Shown here: positions 55,439 to 64,000 of the stretch, piece after piece | How positions within the stretch are numbered: position 1 is the first letter of the stretch | How the letters are laid out: each line of letters begins with the position of its first letter | Assembly (NCBI GenBank): GCA_017642965.1 | Contig: JAEPOJ010000004.1 | Location: 62,001-126,000 of the forward strand | Source: Phycisphaerales bacterium | GTDB lineage: Bacteria > Planctomycetota > Phycisphaerae > Phycisphaerales > UBA1924 | Length of the DNA: 64,000 nt | Direction of reading: 5' to 3' | Made by a program: the position numbers and the translations under genes | Notes under the pieces: generated by a model | The model's input: the letters and a program-made list of their open reading frames with translations, nothing else | Database searches by the model: none | Told to the model about the DNA's origin: nothing

Positions 55439-56267
55439 CGTTCATGTTCCTCTGAAGTTCAATCACACCCCGCGCACGGGCATCAGTGCCCGACGGGTGC
55501 TGTGCTTCTTCAAGCTGATCGCCGTACAGCTTCTCGAGCAACTCGTCGCAGAGCCGATCCGAGGTCGTGTCCATGATCATCCGCCCCTCGCGCAACCCGA
55601 CGATCCGGTGCGCGAACCGCGTCGCCACGTCAACCTGGTGCAGATTCGTGATAACCGCGACACCGTGCGTCTCGTTGATCATCCGAAGGATGTTCATCAC
55701 CTGCTCGGCGCTGCGCGGATCCAGCGAAGCGATCGGCTCATCCGCGAGGATCACGTCCGCGCGTTGCGCCAGGAGCCGGGCGATCGCCACCCGCTGCTGC
55801 TGCCCGCCCGAGAGCTCCGTCGCACGCTTGGCGGCGAGGTGCTCGATCTCCACCTCCCGCAGGCACGCCATGGCCCAATCCCGCTCCTCGCGGCTGAACT
55901 GCCGCCAGATCGTTGGCACGATCGAGAGCCCCTTGCGCTGCGCAAGCGTGCCGACAAGCACGTTATCGAGCACGCTCAACCGAGAGACAAGATTGAACTG
56001 CTGGAAGACCATCCCCACACGCCGGCGCACCATACGCAGCTGCCGCCCCTGCGCGTGGGTAATGCACTGCCCATCAAGCTCTAGACGCCCCGCGGTTGGT
56101 TGAAGCAAGCGGTTGAAGAGACGCAGCATGGTGCTCTTGCCCGCACCCGATCGCCCGATGACCGCGACACGCTCACCCGGCGAAATCTCAAGGCTGACAT
56201 CGCAGAGCGCGACAAACTGACCCGCGTAGGTCATGCCGAGATGATCAGCTTGAAGTATCGGTTTCAC
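55410..56267 (-). CDS. phnC: Phosphonate ABC transporter ATPase PhnC
   Basis: A 285-residue ABC ATPase. Walker A GRSGAGKST, Q-loop (VFQQFNLVSRLSVLDNVLVG, typical PhnC spelling), signature LSGGQQQR, Walker B VILADEPIASLDP and the H-loop region (NLHQVDVATRFAHR) are visible. It powers PhnDE import. The C-terminus has about 30 residues of extra low-complexity sequence that overlaps phnD. It is the first gene of phnCDE on the minus strand. Confidence 0.93.
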   Translation of the reverse strand: MKPILQADHLGMTYAGQFVALCDVSLEISPGERVAVIGRSGAGKSTMLRLFNRLLQPTAGRLELDGQCITHAQGRQLRMVRRRVGMVFQQFNLVSRLSVLDNVLVGTLAQRKGLSIVPTIWRQFSREERDWAMACLREVEIEHLAAKRATELSGGQQQRVAIARLLAQRADVILADEPIASLDPRSAEQVMNILRMINETHGVAVITNLHQVDVATRFAHRIVGLREGRMIMDTTSDRLCDELLEKLYGDQLEEAQHPSGTDARARGVIELQRNMNDARLPQALV

Positions 56268-56409
56268 AGTGTTGCATCCAAGAGCGTGAGCCCTGCCCTT
56301 CGCGGTCGTGCCGGGGGGTCAACGCGTTGAGAGCCACAACAATACCGAGCCGCATCACCCGACAGGGCTCGCCATGTCGCTCTTAACCCACTTTGAATAG
56401 TGCCCCGCC

Positions 56410-57315
56410 CTAGCGAAGCTCCTGCATCACCCGAATGGTGCGATCCGCGTAGTCCGTGAACACCGCATCCACACCATGCGTCTCCACGTATTCGCGCAGC
56501 TCTTCCGGCTCATCGCGAAAGGTGTACGGGACGACCCGCATGCCGAGCGCCTGCGCACGCCGGACCACCGACGGATCCGCATCGATGACCTTGCGGCTTG
56601 GGCCGATCCCCCACGCGTAGCCACCGATATCCTCAAGCGGGGGGACATCCTCCACCTTGCTGAACAACTGCAGGAGCTGATATCGCTCGCCGTACTCACC
56701 GTGCAGCGAAATCAGCGTCTCATCATCGAAGCACTGGATGATCACCCGCGACTCATCCCACCGATGCCTGAGGAGCGCATCGATCGTCATTCGCGTCACG
56801 TCCACGCCCTCACGCTTGTGAAAGATCGGCTGCTTGATCTCCGGCACAACCCAAACACTCCGCCCGGTCTGCTCGTTCAGCCGGCCAATCAGACTCAGGA
56901 ACTGATCAAACGTTGGGATATGAAACCCATCCCACGCGACATCTCCCCGCCCCGTGACCGTGAGACCGGCCAGCTCGGCGTAATCAAAGTCGATCGCATA
57001 CCAGTGCCCGTCCGCACGCCGCCGATCCGGGAACCGCGACTCCACGTCCGTCACCTTCTCGAGGTACACATCGTGGAAGCAGATCAGCACCCGGTCACGC
57101 GTCGAGACCACGTCCGGCTCGATCATGTCCGCACCCATGAAATACGCCGCCGCGTACGCCTCAAGCGTGTGCTCAGGCAGATACCCGCTGGCGCCACGAT
57201 GCGCGATCACACGCGTCTTGACCTCACGCCCCTGCTGCGAGCAGGCACCAAGCCCCATCAGAACCAGGGCGACGATGACGAACACCAGTTTCGTATGCAT
57301 CAAGTGTGTCCTCAT
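56410..57315 (-). CDS. GlpQ-like glycerophosphodiester phosphodiesterase lipoprotein
   Basis: A 301-residue exported protein. The N-terminus (MRTHLMHTKLVFVIVALVLM) leads into lipobox LGAC. The catalytic GDPD motifs are IAHRGASGYLPEHT, EPDVVSTRD and CFHDVYLEKVTD, giving the two catalytic His and the metal-binding Glu and Asp. It should split glycerophosphodiesters to glycerol-3-phosphate and an alcohol. Its first codon overlaps the stop of the next gene (ATGA); a second Met at 57300 is possible. It is 142 bases upstream of phnC on the plus-strand side of the transporter operon's start. Confidence 0.88.
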   Translation of the reverse strand: MRTHLMHTKLVFVIVALVLMGLGACSQQGREVKTRVIAHRGASGYLPEHTLEAYAAAYFMGADMIEPDVVSTRDRVLICFHDVYLEKVTDVESRFPDRRRADGHWYAIDFDYAELAGLTVTGRGDVAWDGFHIPTFDQFLSLIGRLNEQTGRSVWVVPEIKQPIFHKREGVDVTRMTIDALLRHRWDESRVIIQCFDDETLISLHGEYGERYQLLQLFSKVEDVPPLEDIGGYAWGIGPSRKVIDADPSVVRRAQALGMRVVPYTFRDEPEELREYVETHGVDAVFTDYADRTIRVMQELR

Positions 57316-59339
57316 TCAGCGAGATCGATCAACGCATCCCCAAGCAGCCAGCCGTGGGCCTGGTTCTGAGATTCGTCGTACACCCATGGGCCAACCTGCC
57401 CGTCCATGTGGTACAGGAGCACCGTCTGGTCATCCGTGCGGAACCAGCGGGCCGGTGTGAACGACTGACCGCTGTACCGGGCCACGCTCGACAACCGAAC
57501 CTCATCGATCGAACCCGTGAACGGGCTGGTCGCCTGGCCGGACCCGTTCACGTCCGCGCCAATCATCAGCGGAAGCGAGTTGGTATCACGCTTGCCGGAA
57601 CCCGCCTTCTTCGCCACCAGCACGCCATCGACATACAGCCGGACCTCGCCGCCGTCATACACACCCGCGATGTGATGCCAGCGGTCCGTGCTCAACACGG
57701 GCTCGGATGCGCCGGCGGTGACATACCCGCCATCCAGATGCACCGAGAAACCCGGCTGCCCGTTGTTCACAAAGATGCCATAATCGCTGCCCTCGGTCTT
57801 GCACACCAGGCCGGTCCGCCGAGCGTACGACTCCGCATTGAACCAGCACTCAAGCGTGAACGAGCCCTGGCCCAGCGAGAACGAATCGCTCGCGACCTCG
57901 ACAGCGTCAAGCGACCCCTCCTGCTCAAGCTCCAGCGCCATCTCCCGCATCGGCTTGGCCGGGCGCGGCAGCGCCCCGGGATCAATCGGCATCGGAACCT
58001 CAACGGTCGGGATATCGTACCGGAAGCTCTTGGTCATCACCGAGCGGTCCAGCGCGATCATCGGCACCCGGAAGCTCCGGTCGATCTCCCCCGCTTCACG
58101 AAGCACCCGGAACCCAACCATCCTCGACTCACCAGCCGCAAGACGCCCGTGGTGATGATCGATCGGGAAGAACCAGCGGCTGTCCATCGAGTACGCCGAG
58201 ATCGTGTAGCTCATCGCGTAGTCCGTCGGGTTCTCGACCTCGGTCTCGACGTAGTCACTCGCTGAGCCGTCCGCCTCAAACCGCAGCACCCGCTCAACGC
58301 TCGGCTTGAGCCCAGCGAGCTGACGCGTCTGCGTCGCCAGCTCACCCGTGATATCCCGCACGTCCAGCACCTCTCCGACCGGGTAGGCCGCCATCGCGAA
58401 CTGATCCTTGCGGACCGTCACCACGTGGTAATGGTGCAGGTGCCCAGCGTCGGGCACGCTCCCCCCCTGATGCCCCCCGGTTGTCGCCAGCGAGACATAC
58501 TCGATCCCATCACGCTTCCCGTCGTGCCGCATGTAATGGATGTGACCCGCGAACACCGCCGAGACGTTCCCCGCCTCAACCAGCATCTGGTGCACGGTCT
58601 CCCAGTCGTCGCCGTAGTTCCCCTTGAGCCAGCGTGGATGATGCACGAACACAAAGATGTTGTCCGCGTCCTTTCCGCGGCCCAGCGCCTCCTGAAGGAA
58701 CAGCTTCTGCTCTGGGCTCATCCGCTGCGACTCGGGCTTGTGGAACGTCCGCTCACCCGTCTCCGGGTTGCCTTCGTCGGTGTACAGCACAATGAAGTGC
58801 GTGTTCTTGTGCGAGAACGAGTACCACAGCGGGCCGAAATGCATCTCGTAACGGCCCTCGTGCTCATCCTCAGGCCGCTCCTCGCCCCCCTGGAACCTCC
58901 AGTAAGTATCATGGTTCCCCGCCACCGGGAACCACGGGCACAGCAGGTTCCCCATGACCGCCTTGTACTCTTCCATCTGCGTCATCCAGGGAACAGACTC
59001 GTTGTATCCCTGAATCAGATCCCCGACCGTCATCACCAGGTCGGGCTCCAGCAGGTTCACGTCCCGGATCGCGTCGGCAAGGATCGACACGCCGCCGTCC
59101 GGCCCGCCGGTCCGATCGCCGAACACCACAAAGCTGAACGCGTCCTCCTCGACCGGCAGCGGGATCTCCACCGGCGACTCACGATCCGTATAGAATCGCT
59201 CCTCGTCGAGCGTCGTCTCATGCCTGGGGTTGTGCGGATGATGATGGCGCGTGTGCCCCACGTTGTCGCTCTCGGGCTCACTGGCTACGAGCGGGCTCGC
59301 CGTGCAGGCGAGCAGGGCCGCGAAAATCGCGATACGCAT
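57312..59339 (-). CDS. Secreted calcineurin-like phosphoesterase with C-terminal LamG domain
   Basis: A 675-residue exported enzyme. Signal peptide (MRIAIFAALLACTASPLVAS); His-rich short spacer (TRHHHPHNPRHE); calcineurin-like catalytic domain (about 60-330) with FGDRTGG, VGDLIQG, AGNHDTYW, VHHPRW and AGHIHYMRHDG; a beta-rich middle region; C-terminal LamG domain (about 490-660, FTLECWFNAESYARRTG, GEVRLYVDGVLVA). The LamG position is opposite to the enzyme at 44492. GGAGAG precedes the start at 59339, preferred over the frame start at 59360. It is followed by the GDPD gene with a four-base overlap. Confidence 0.85.
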   Translation of the reverse strand: MRIAIFAALLACTASPLVASEPESDNVGHTRHHHPHNPRHETTLDEERFYTDRESPVEIPLPVEEDAFSFVVFGDRTGGPDGGVSILADAIRDVNLLEPDLVMTVGDLIQGYNESVPWMTQMEEYKAVMGNLLCPWFPVAGNHDTYWRFQGGEERPEDEHEGRYEMHFGPLWYSFSHKNTHFIVLYTDEGNPETGERTFHKPESQRMSPEQKLFLQEALGRGKDADNIFVFVHHPRWLKGNYGDDWETVHQMLVEAGNVSAVFAGHIHYMRHDGKRDGIEYVSLATTGGHQGGSVPDAGHLHHYHVVTVRKDQFAMAAYPVGEVLDVRDITGELATQTRQLAGLKPSVERVLRFEADGSASDYVETEVENPTDYAMSYTISAYSMDSRWFFPIDHHHGRLAAGESRMVGFRVLREAGEIDRSFRVPMIALDRSVMTKSFRYDIPTVEVPMPIDPGALPRPAKPMREMALELEQEGSLDAVEVASDSFSLGQGSFTLECWFNAESYARRTGLVCKTEGSDYGIFVNNGQPGFSVHLDGGYVTAGASEPVLSTDRWHHIAGVYDGGEVRLYVDGVLVAKKAGSGKRDTNSLPLMIGADVNGSGQATSPFTGSIDEVRLSSVARYSGQSFTPARWFRTDDQTVLLYHMDGQVGPWVYDESQNQAHGWLLGDALIDLAE

Positions 59340-59377
59340 GATAATCTCTCCTCGGTACACCCACGGGACGCACTGAA

Positions 59378-60826
59378 TCAGCGCCGAACGTGAACCGTGC
59401 CTTGCTCTGAATGCCCCATCCGCTGCACACCCATCAGGTGCATCAGCCGGGGCTTGATGTCCGTGTTATCCATAATCGGCGAGAACATCTCCGCGCCGAC
59501 CCCGCACGCCGTCAACAACACCATATCAGATGTGTGGTTCTTGCTCACAAACCCGATCCCGTTGCGGTTCGAAAGCAACGATCCGAGACGCGACGCCGCG
59601 TTGTCCAGCTGATCGAAGATGTTGCCCTGCTCCACCTTGTCCGAGTTGAGATACTCCAGGTCCGAAGACTTGAGCGCCACACCCGTGGCATACTGAATAA
59701 TCTCCCGCTGGATCGACTGGCTCCGCAACTCCGGATCGCGCTGCCGGATCTCGCCGAAAATCCAATCAAACGAACGCTTCGCGTTCGAGAGACTCATCAG
59801 CCCCCGCTTCGCGTGATCCGTATACACCGTCAGCCCCGGATTCGCGTTCCCGTGATCCGTCGTCACGACCAGCAGCGTGTCATCCCGCCCCATCGTGTAC
59901 TTCGCGAGCTGCTCCACGACCCGATCGAACTCGATCTGCTCAAGAATCATCGAGACCGCGTCGTTGTTGTGCGCCGCGTGATCCACGCGTGCCCCCTCGA
60001 CCTGCATCAAAAAACCGCCCTGCAGATAATCCAACTGCCCGATCGCCTCACGCGTCATCGTCATCAGGTCCGCATCGTCCGGATCACGATCCAGCGCATA
60101 CGGGATGTGATCCTCCGCAAAGATCCCCACCAGCGACCGCGTCTGACGCTGATCCCCGATCGCCCGCGGGTTCGTGATGAACCGCCCCGAGAAATCCTTC
60201 GTGATCCCGTCATGGAAGTACCGACGCCCACCACCCAGAACCACGTTCGGAGCCCGATCCAGCACCTGCTGGGCAATCTCACGCTCCATCGTCCGCTGCG
60301 GCACGTTCGCAATAAACGCCGCTGGCGTCGCGTCCGTGATCTTCGCCGTCGACACCAGCCCCGTCCGGTACCCCGCCGCACGCGCCTCCATCAAGATCGG
60401 CGTCAGCGTCTGTTGATCCATGCCGTACCCGATGGACTTGTTGTACGTCTTCACCCCCGATGACCACGCCGTCGCCGCGGCCGCCGAATCCGTCACCAGC
60501 GAGTCCGCCGAATGCGTCGTGCACAAACCGCTCCTCACATCCGGCCGCATCATCAGCCGAGGCCAGAACGTCTCACGCCCCAGAACCGTCTTTGAATACA
60601 GATCGGCCAGCGTGAGCGTCCCCATGCTCATGCCATCGGAGACCGCAAAGATCACCCGCCGAACCCGACCAAAGGAGTCGTCAGCACGATCCGGGTCAAG
60701 CGGAACCGCAAAGGTGGCGTCCTGAGCGTTCGCGTTCCCGCTCGAAGGACGAACCATCGTCAACGCCGCTGTACCCGCGGCAAACGCGGACGCGGAAAGA
60801 AATCCCCGACGGCTGAAATCATCCAT
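59378..60826 (-). CDS. Tat-exported PhoA-type alkaline phosphatase
   Basis: A 482-residue secreted enzyme. The N-terminus carries a twin-arginine signal (FSRRGFLSASAFAAGTAAL), so it is exported folded by Tat. The catalytic motif is VTDSAAAATAWSSG with the nucleophilic Ser, and metal-ligand motifs are VEGARVDHAAHNND, VTTDHGN and FVSKNHTSD. It is a PhoA-family phosphomonoesterase, releasing phosphate from esters. Many PhoA enzymes are Sec-exported, so the Tat signal is a difference worth noting. The frame opens at 61114, but Met 60826 starts the Tat signal and has an AAGGTGAT ribosome site. Confidence 0.92.
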   Translation of the reverse strand: MDDFSRRGFLSASAFAAGTAALTMVRPSSGNANAQDATFAVPLDPDRADDSFGRVRRVIFAVSDGMSMGTLTLADLYSKTVLGRETFWPRLMMRPDVRSGLCTTHSADSLVTDSAAAATAWSSGVKTYNKSIGYGMDQQTLTPILMEARAAGYRTGLVSTAKITDATPAAFIANVPQRTMEREIAQQVLDRAPNVVLGGGRRYFHDGITKDFSGRFITNPRAIGDQRQTRSLVGIFAEDHIPYALDRDPDDADLMTMTREAIGQLDYLQGGFLMQVEGARVDHAAHNNDAVSMILEQIEFDRVVEQLAKYTMGRDDTLLVVTTDHGNANPGLTVYTDHAKRGLMSLSNAKRSFDWIFGEIRQRDPELRSQSIQREIIQYATGVALKSSDLEYLNSDKVEQGNIFDQLDNAASRLGSLLSNRNGIGFVSKNHTSDMVLLTACGVGAEMFSPIMDNTDIKPRLMHLMGVQRMGHSEQGTVHVRR

Positions 60827-61322
60827 ACTGATCACCTTCTTGCACGCGCACGAACACACCCTGGACACCGGCACATTCACGACGCCGCGTCCGCCCAAGA
60901 GCTCTTGATCGCCCCCCCAGCATAAGACCACTCCCCGACGGATCGCACCACGCGACCGGCGTTTTAATAATCTCCTCACATATACACACAACCCTACACA
61001 GATCACCCCATCCCGCCCGCTTCTGAACACGAACATCATCAAGATGAATATCGCGCTCAGATCAACGCATGCCCGCACCAAACCCTCAAAGGACCAGCAA
61101 GATCGCAAAGCCATTGAGCGTCAGCAACTTGCCGCAACCAGCACACCCCGCCTCCGCTCAAACGATAACACAACCTTCATTCAATCCTGTTTGTTAAGTT
61201 GACGCTCCGCGACCTACTCTCGTATCGCAATCGCACTCTATCAGCCACTCCCGCATGGCCCCCACCCAATCAGCCCACCACCCCATGGCTGAATCCAACC
61301 CTCAATCCGAAAGGGAACGCGC
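60827..61322. other. Intergenic region between divergent alkaline phosphatase and pseudopilin genes
   Basis: A 496-base stretch without a gene. It holds AAGGTTGTGTTAT (minus strand, 61165-61177) and the related GGTTGTGTGTAT (minus, 60982-60993) upstream of the alkaline phosphatase. A weak promoter candidate (TTGACG at 61199-61204, TATCGC at 61223-61228) may serve the pseudopilin gene. No RNA gene or repeat was recognised. Confidence 0.45.
61165..61177 (-). promoter_or_regulatory. Shared 13-base motif upstream of alkaline phosphatase gene
   Basis: The minus strand reads AAGGTTGTGTTAT, identical to 44249-44261, about 340 bases before the alkaline phosphatase start. Confidence 0.3.
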
Positions 61323-62390
61323 ATGGACCGCCGAACACACCACGCATTCACGCTCATCGAGCTCCTCGTCGTGATCGCGATCATCGCCCTGCTCATCGGC
61401 ATCCTGATCCCATCACTCGGCAAAGCACGCAACGCGGCCAAACGCGTCGCATGCCTGAGCAACACACGCCAGCTCGCCATCGCAGTCAACCTCTACTCCA
61501 TGGACTCAAAGGTCGGCGCATACCTCCCCACCGTCAGCGGCGGAGACGACAACCTCGCCTACCTCTACCCTAACTACATCAGCAACACCGACGCGGCCAA
61601 CTGCCCAGGAACACAGAACAGCGTCCTCCCCGAGGTCACGCTCCTCGCCGACGATCCCGACAACCTCCACGGCCGCGACGTCCCACTCGGCCTCACACGC
61701 GCGTCCGAGTCCGCAGACGTATTCGGTGACGATGTCGCAGCAGCCAACGGCCGCCAACTCGCCAACGGGCACAGCTACGAAGTCTTCGCGTGGTACTCCG
61801 GATTCCTCCAGAGCAGCGATGTCACCGGATCCTCCGCGAGCCAACCCGTCATCTACCCCGACGGCTGGTGGGACCGCAACCTCGGACAAAACCGAAACCG
61901 CAACCAGCAGCGCGGCTACAAGCCCGGCGACGTCGGCTTCTACGGCAACAGCACCAACGACTACACAGACCCCTACGCCTCGATCCTCAAGACAACCCGC
62001 ACCGTTGACCGCCCGTCACGCATGCTCATCATCCTCGACTCCGACCAGGACCACCGAAGCTCGTCCTCGTCCGGCAACGACACCATCCCCGAATGGGCAG
62101 TCAACAACTGGCCGGAACGCCACAACAACCACGGCGAGGAGGGCACGAACATCGCCTTCGTCGACGGCCACGCAGAGTTCGTCCCAACCGGCCCCGAGCT
62201 CGTCCGCGCCTACCTCGACAGCCGCCACACCGGTTTCACAACGGGCACATTCAACGGCCCCAACGCCAGCGCCGTCCAGCAGCGCTACGGCTGGACCAGC
62301 GTCGGAGACGCCCTCGCCAAGGCAGGCGGCGTCACCGTCGAGAACACCCGCGTAGGGCGAAACATCTTCCAGAAGTTCATTTACGACTGA
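61323..62390 (+). CDS. Prepilin-type pseudopilin-like protein (DUF1559-like)
   Basis: A 355-residue protein with a prepilin leader and methylation segment ([20 protein letters not shown]). The large C-terminal part has GTNIAFVDGHAEFVP, matching the H/DGH motif of planctomycete pseudopilins. It should be cleaved by prepilin peptidase. AAAGGGA lies before the start. It is divergent from the alkaline phosphatase and precedes a secreted lamin-tail protein, 50 bases away on the same strand. Confidence 0.82.
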   Translation: MDRRTHHAFTLIELLVVIAIIALLIGILIPSLGKARNAAKRVACLSNTRQLAIAVNLYSMDSKVGAYLPTVSGGDDNLAYLYPNYISNTDAANCPGTQNSVLPEVTLLADDPDNLHGRDVPLGLTRASESADVFGDDVAAANGRQLANGHSYEVFAWYSGFLQSSDVTGSSASQPVIYPDGWWDRNLGQNRNRNQQRGYKPGDVGFYGNSTNDYTDPYASILKTTRTVDRPSRMLIILDSDQDHRSSSSSGNDTIPEWAVNNWPERHNNHGEEGTNIAFVDGHAEFVPTGPELVRAYLDSRHTGFTTGTFNGPNASAVQQRYGWTSVGDALAKAGGVTVENTRVGRNIFQKFIYD

Positions 62391-62440
62391 ATCAAGTACA
62401 CACCACCCACTCGGCGTGGGTAACGCTAGAGGAGAGCAAC

Positions 62441-64000
62441 ATGTCAGCATACAAGCACGCGATCGGGGCCGCCCTGATCGCATCCATGGCCGGCCAGGCC
62501 ACGGCCCAATCACAGGAAGGTGATGTCATCATCACCGAGATCTACTACGCCACCAACCAGGGCGCCGGGCTCAACGAGCGATTCCAGGAGTTCATCGAGC
62601 TCTATAACACCACCGATACAGAGATCGACATCTCCGGCTGGTACATCGTCGACGACGGCACCACCGACCCCTTCCCCGCCGGCACCATCCTCCCCGCGGG
62701 CGGCGCCATCGCCATCTGCGGCAACGACGGCGACACCAGCAACGACATCCCGGGCGAGGTCATCACACCCGAGATCTTCGCAGCCGCATGGGAACCCAGC
62801 CCCTGGCTCGCAGGCGGCACGGTCCCCGTCGTGGTCCTCGACCAGTTCGAGACACTCGCCAACGGTCCCTCGACCAGCAACGAGATCCTCCAGCTCTTCA
62901 CGGCCGACGGCGTCCTCCAGGACGAGGTCAACTACGACGACATCGACCCCTGGCCCCTCGACAACCCGCAGGGCAGCTCCATCCAGCTCCGCCCCCAGTT
63001 CCTCAACGCCATCGACAACGACGAGGGCTGCTCGTGGGTCCGCGCGGACATGACCGCGGAGGGCTACTCCACCAACCGCGTAATCGTGGACGAGAACTAC
63101 AACGTCGTACCCGATCTCGTCCCCGGCGCGGTCATCATGTTCGAAGAGCAGGACGGCAGCTTCGGCACCAGCTGGGGCTCGCCCGGCTACGTCGAGACCA
63201 CCGCCATCCCGACGGACTGCAACAGCAACGGCGTCGACGACATCATCGACATCTGCACCGGCTTCTCGCTCGACTGCAACAACAACGGCATCCCCGATGA
63301 GTGCGAGCCCGACTGCGACGGCAACGGCATCCCCGACGACTGCGACATCATCGCAGACCCGGCCGTGCGTGACTGCAACGGCAACGGCCTCCTCGACACC
63401 TGCGAGATCGCCGACAACCCGAACCTCGACCTCGACGGCGACGGCGTCCTCGATGTCTGCCAGGCCGCAGGCGACGTCATCATCACCGAGATCATGTACA
63501 ACCCGCCGACCGACGAGTTCGAGTCCGAGTGGGTCGAGATCATGAACATCTCCGACGCGCCGGTCGACATCTCAAGCTGGACCGTCGGCGATCTTGAAGA
63601 CGGCCAGTCCGATCCCATCGGCTCCGGCCTCATCCTCCAGCCCGGCGAGGTCGCCATCCTGATCAACGACTACTCCGTCGTCAACCAGGACCCCAACGAC
63701 CCCTACTTCGGTGTCGATCCGGTTGCCGAGTTCCGCGCCGCATGGGACATCCCCGCAACCACGCAGGTCATCCCCGTCGTCGGCTTCGGCTCACGCGGCA
63801 ACACCTCCGTCCCCGGCGATGAGATCCTCGCACTCAACGACACCAACGGCGTCCCCTCCGACATCGTCGACTACATCTCCGACGAGTCACTCGGCACCGA
63901 CTGGCCGGTCGACGACGGCACCTCATCCATCTACCTCATCGGCTCCGCGCTCGACGCACAGAGCAACAACAACGCACAGAGCTGGCGCCTGTCCATCGAC
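62441..64000 (+). CDS. Secreted lamin-tail-domain protein, cut by the window end
   Basis: At least 520 residues with no stop before the window ends. A signal peptide (MSAYKHAIGAALIASMAGQA) is followed by a lamin-tail-type domain (ITEIYYATNQGAGLNERFQE, ISGWYIVDDGT), a stretch of DCNxNGxPDxC calcium loops (DCDGNGIPDDCDI, DCNGNGLLDTCEI) and a second lamin-tail domain (ITEIMYNPPTDEFESEWVEI). It is extracellular and probably binds calcium. GGAGAG precedes the start. Whether a dockerin follows cannot be seen. Confidence 0.82.
   Translation, partial: MSAYKHAIGAALIASMAGQATAQSQEGDVIITEIYYATNQGAGLNERFQEFIELYNTTDTEIDISGWYIVDDGTTDPFPAGTILPAGGAIAICGNDGDTSNDIPGEVITPEIFAAAWEPSPWLAGGTVPVVVLDQFETLANGPSTSNEILQLFTADGVLQDEVNYDDIDPWPLDNPQGSSIQLRPQFLNAIDNDEGCSWVRADMTAEGYSTNRVIVDENYNVVPDLVPGAVIMFEEQDGSFGTSWGSPGYVETTAIPTDCNSNGVDDIIDICTGFSLDCNNNGIPDECEPDCDGNGIPDDCDIIADPAVRDCNGNGLLDTCEIADNPNLDLDGDGVLDVCQAAGDVIITEIMYNPPTDEFESEWVEIMNISDAPVDISSWTVGDLEDGQSDPIGSGLILQPGEVAILINDYSVVNQDPNDPYFGVDPVAEFRAAWDIPATTQVIPVVGFGSRGNTSVPGDEILALNDTNGVPSDIVDYISDESLGTDWPVDDGTSSIYLIGSALDAQSNNNAQSWRLSID

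Overview
The window is GC-rich bacterial chromosome and looks like a planctomycete of the class Phycisphaerae. The evidence is five dockerin-like EF-hand modules of the planctomycete type (FFDVS...FL..F), large prepilin-type pseudopilin proteins ([16 protein letters not shown]), a zinc-ribbon membrane protein, flagellar genes under sigma-54 type control, and an LpxI gene that implies lipid A. No rRNA, tRNA, CRISPR array, phage or insertion sequence was recognised.

Left part (1-9.1 kb, minus strand): a flagellar and envelope block. A TPR membrane protein is followed by an FlgN-like chaperone, a soluble histidine kinase, an NtrC-type regulator and FlgB. A sigma-54 promoter with exact GG-N10-GC spacing lies directly before flgB. 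Further right are an RDD protein, a lipoprotein and a small conserved protein.

Middle (9.1-34 kb): mostly housekeeping genes. They are obg, a TlyA-like methyltransferase, lpxI, ispG, a Fur-family regulator, ileS, a second kinase/sigma-54 regulator pair, a pilT-like ATPase, an MBL-rhodanese protein and a fructosamine-kinase-like gene. Composite palindromic repeats sit between genes at 9-16 kb, and one AT-rich patch (11.2-11.85 kb) looks acquired. At least eight lead genes here and at the end of the left block have a TANNNT or similar hexamer exactly six bases before the start codon and no Shine-Dalgarno sequence, the arrangement expected of leaderless transcripts.

Right part (34-61 kb): an apparent phosphorus-scavenging island. 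It holds an AP-superfamily phosphodiesterase with a PA14 domain, two purple-acid-phosphatase-like enzymes, a third calcineurin-like phosphoesterase with a LamG domain, a PI-PLC-like protein, a GlpQ-like phosphodiesterase, a Tat-exported PhoA-type alkaline phosphatase, the PhnCDE phosphonate transporter, and an operon of a PbfA-like lyase (one intergenic gap upstream), a CehA/McbA PHP hydrolase, a phosphonatase-like HAD hydrolase and a TIGR03364-type FAD oxidoreductase. Secreted dockerin proteins and pseudopilins are interleaved with these. The genes of this part mostly carry normal Shine-Dalgarno sequences. Together they suggest a cell that degrades phosphate esters outside the cytoplasm and imports and cleaves aminophosphonates inside. 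The window ends inside a lamin-tail-domain protein.
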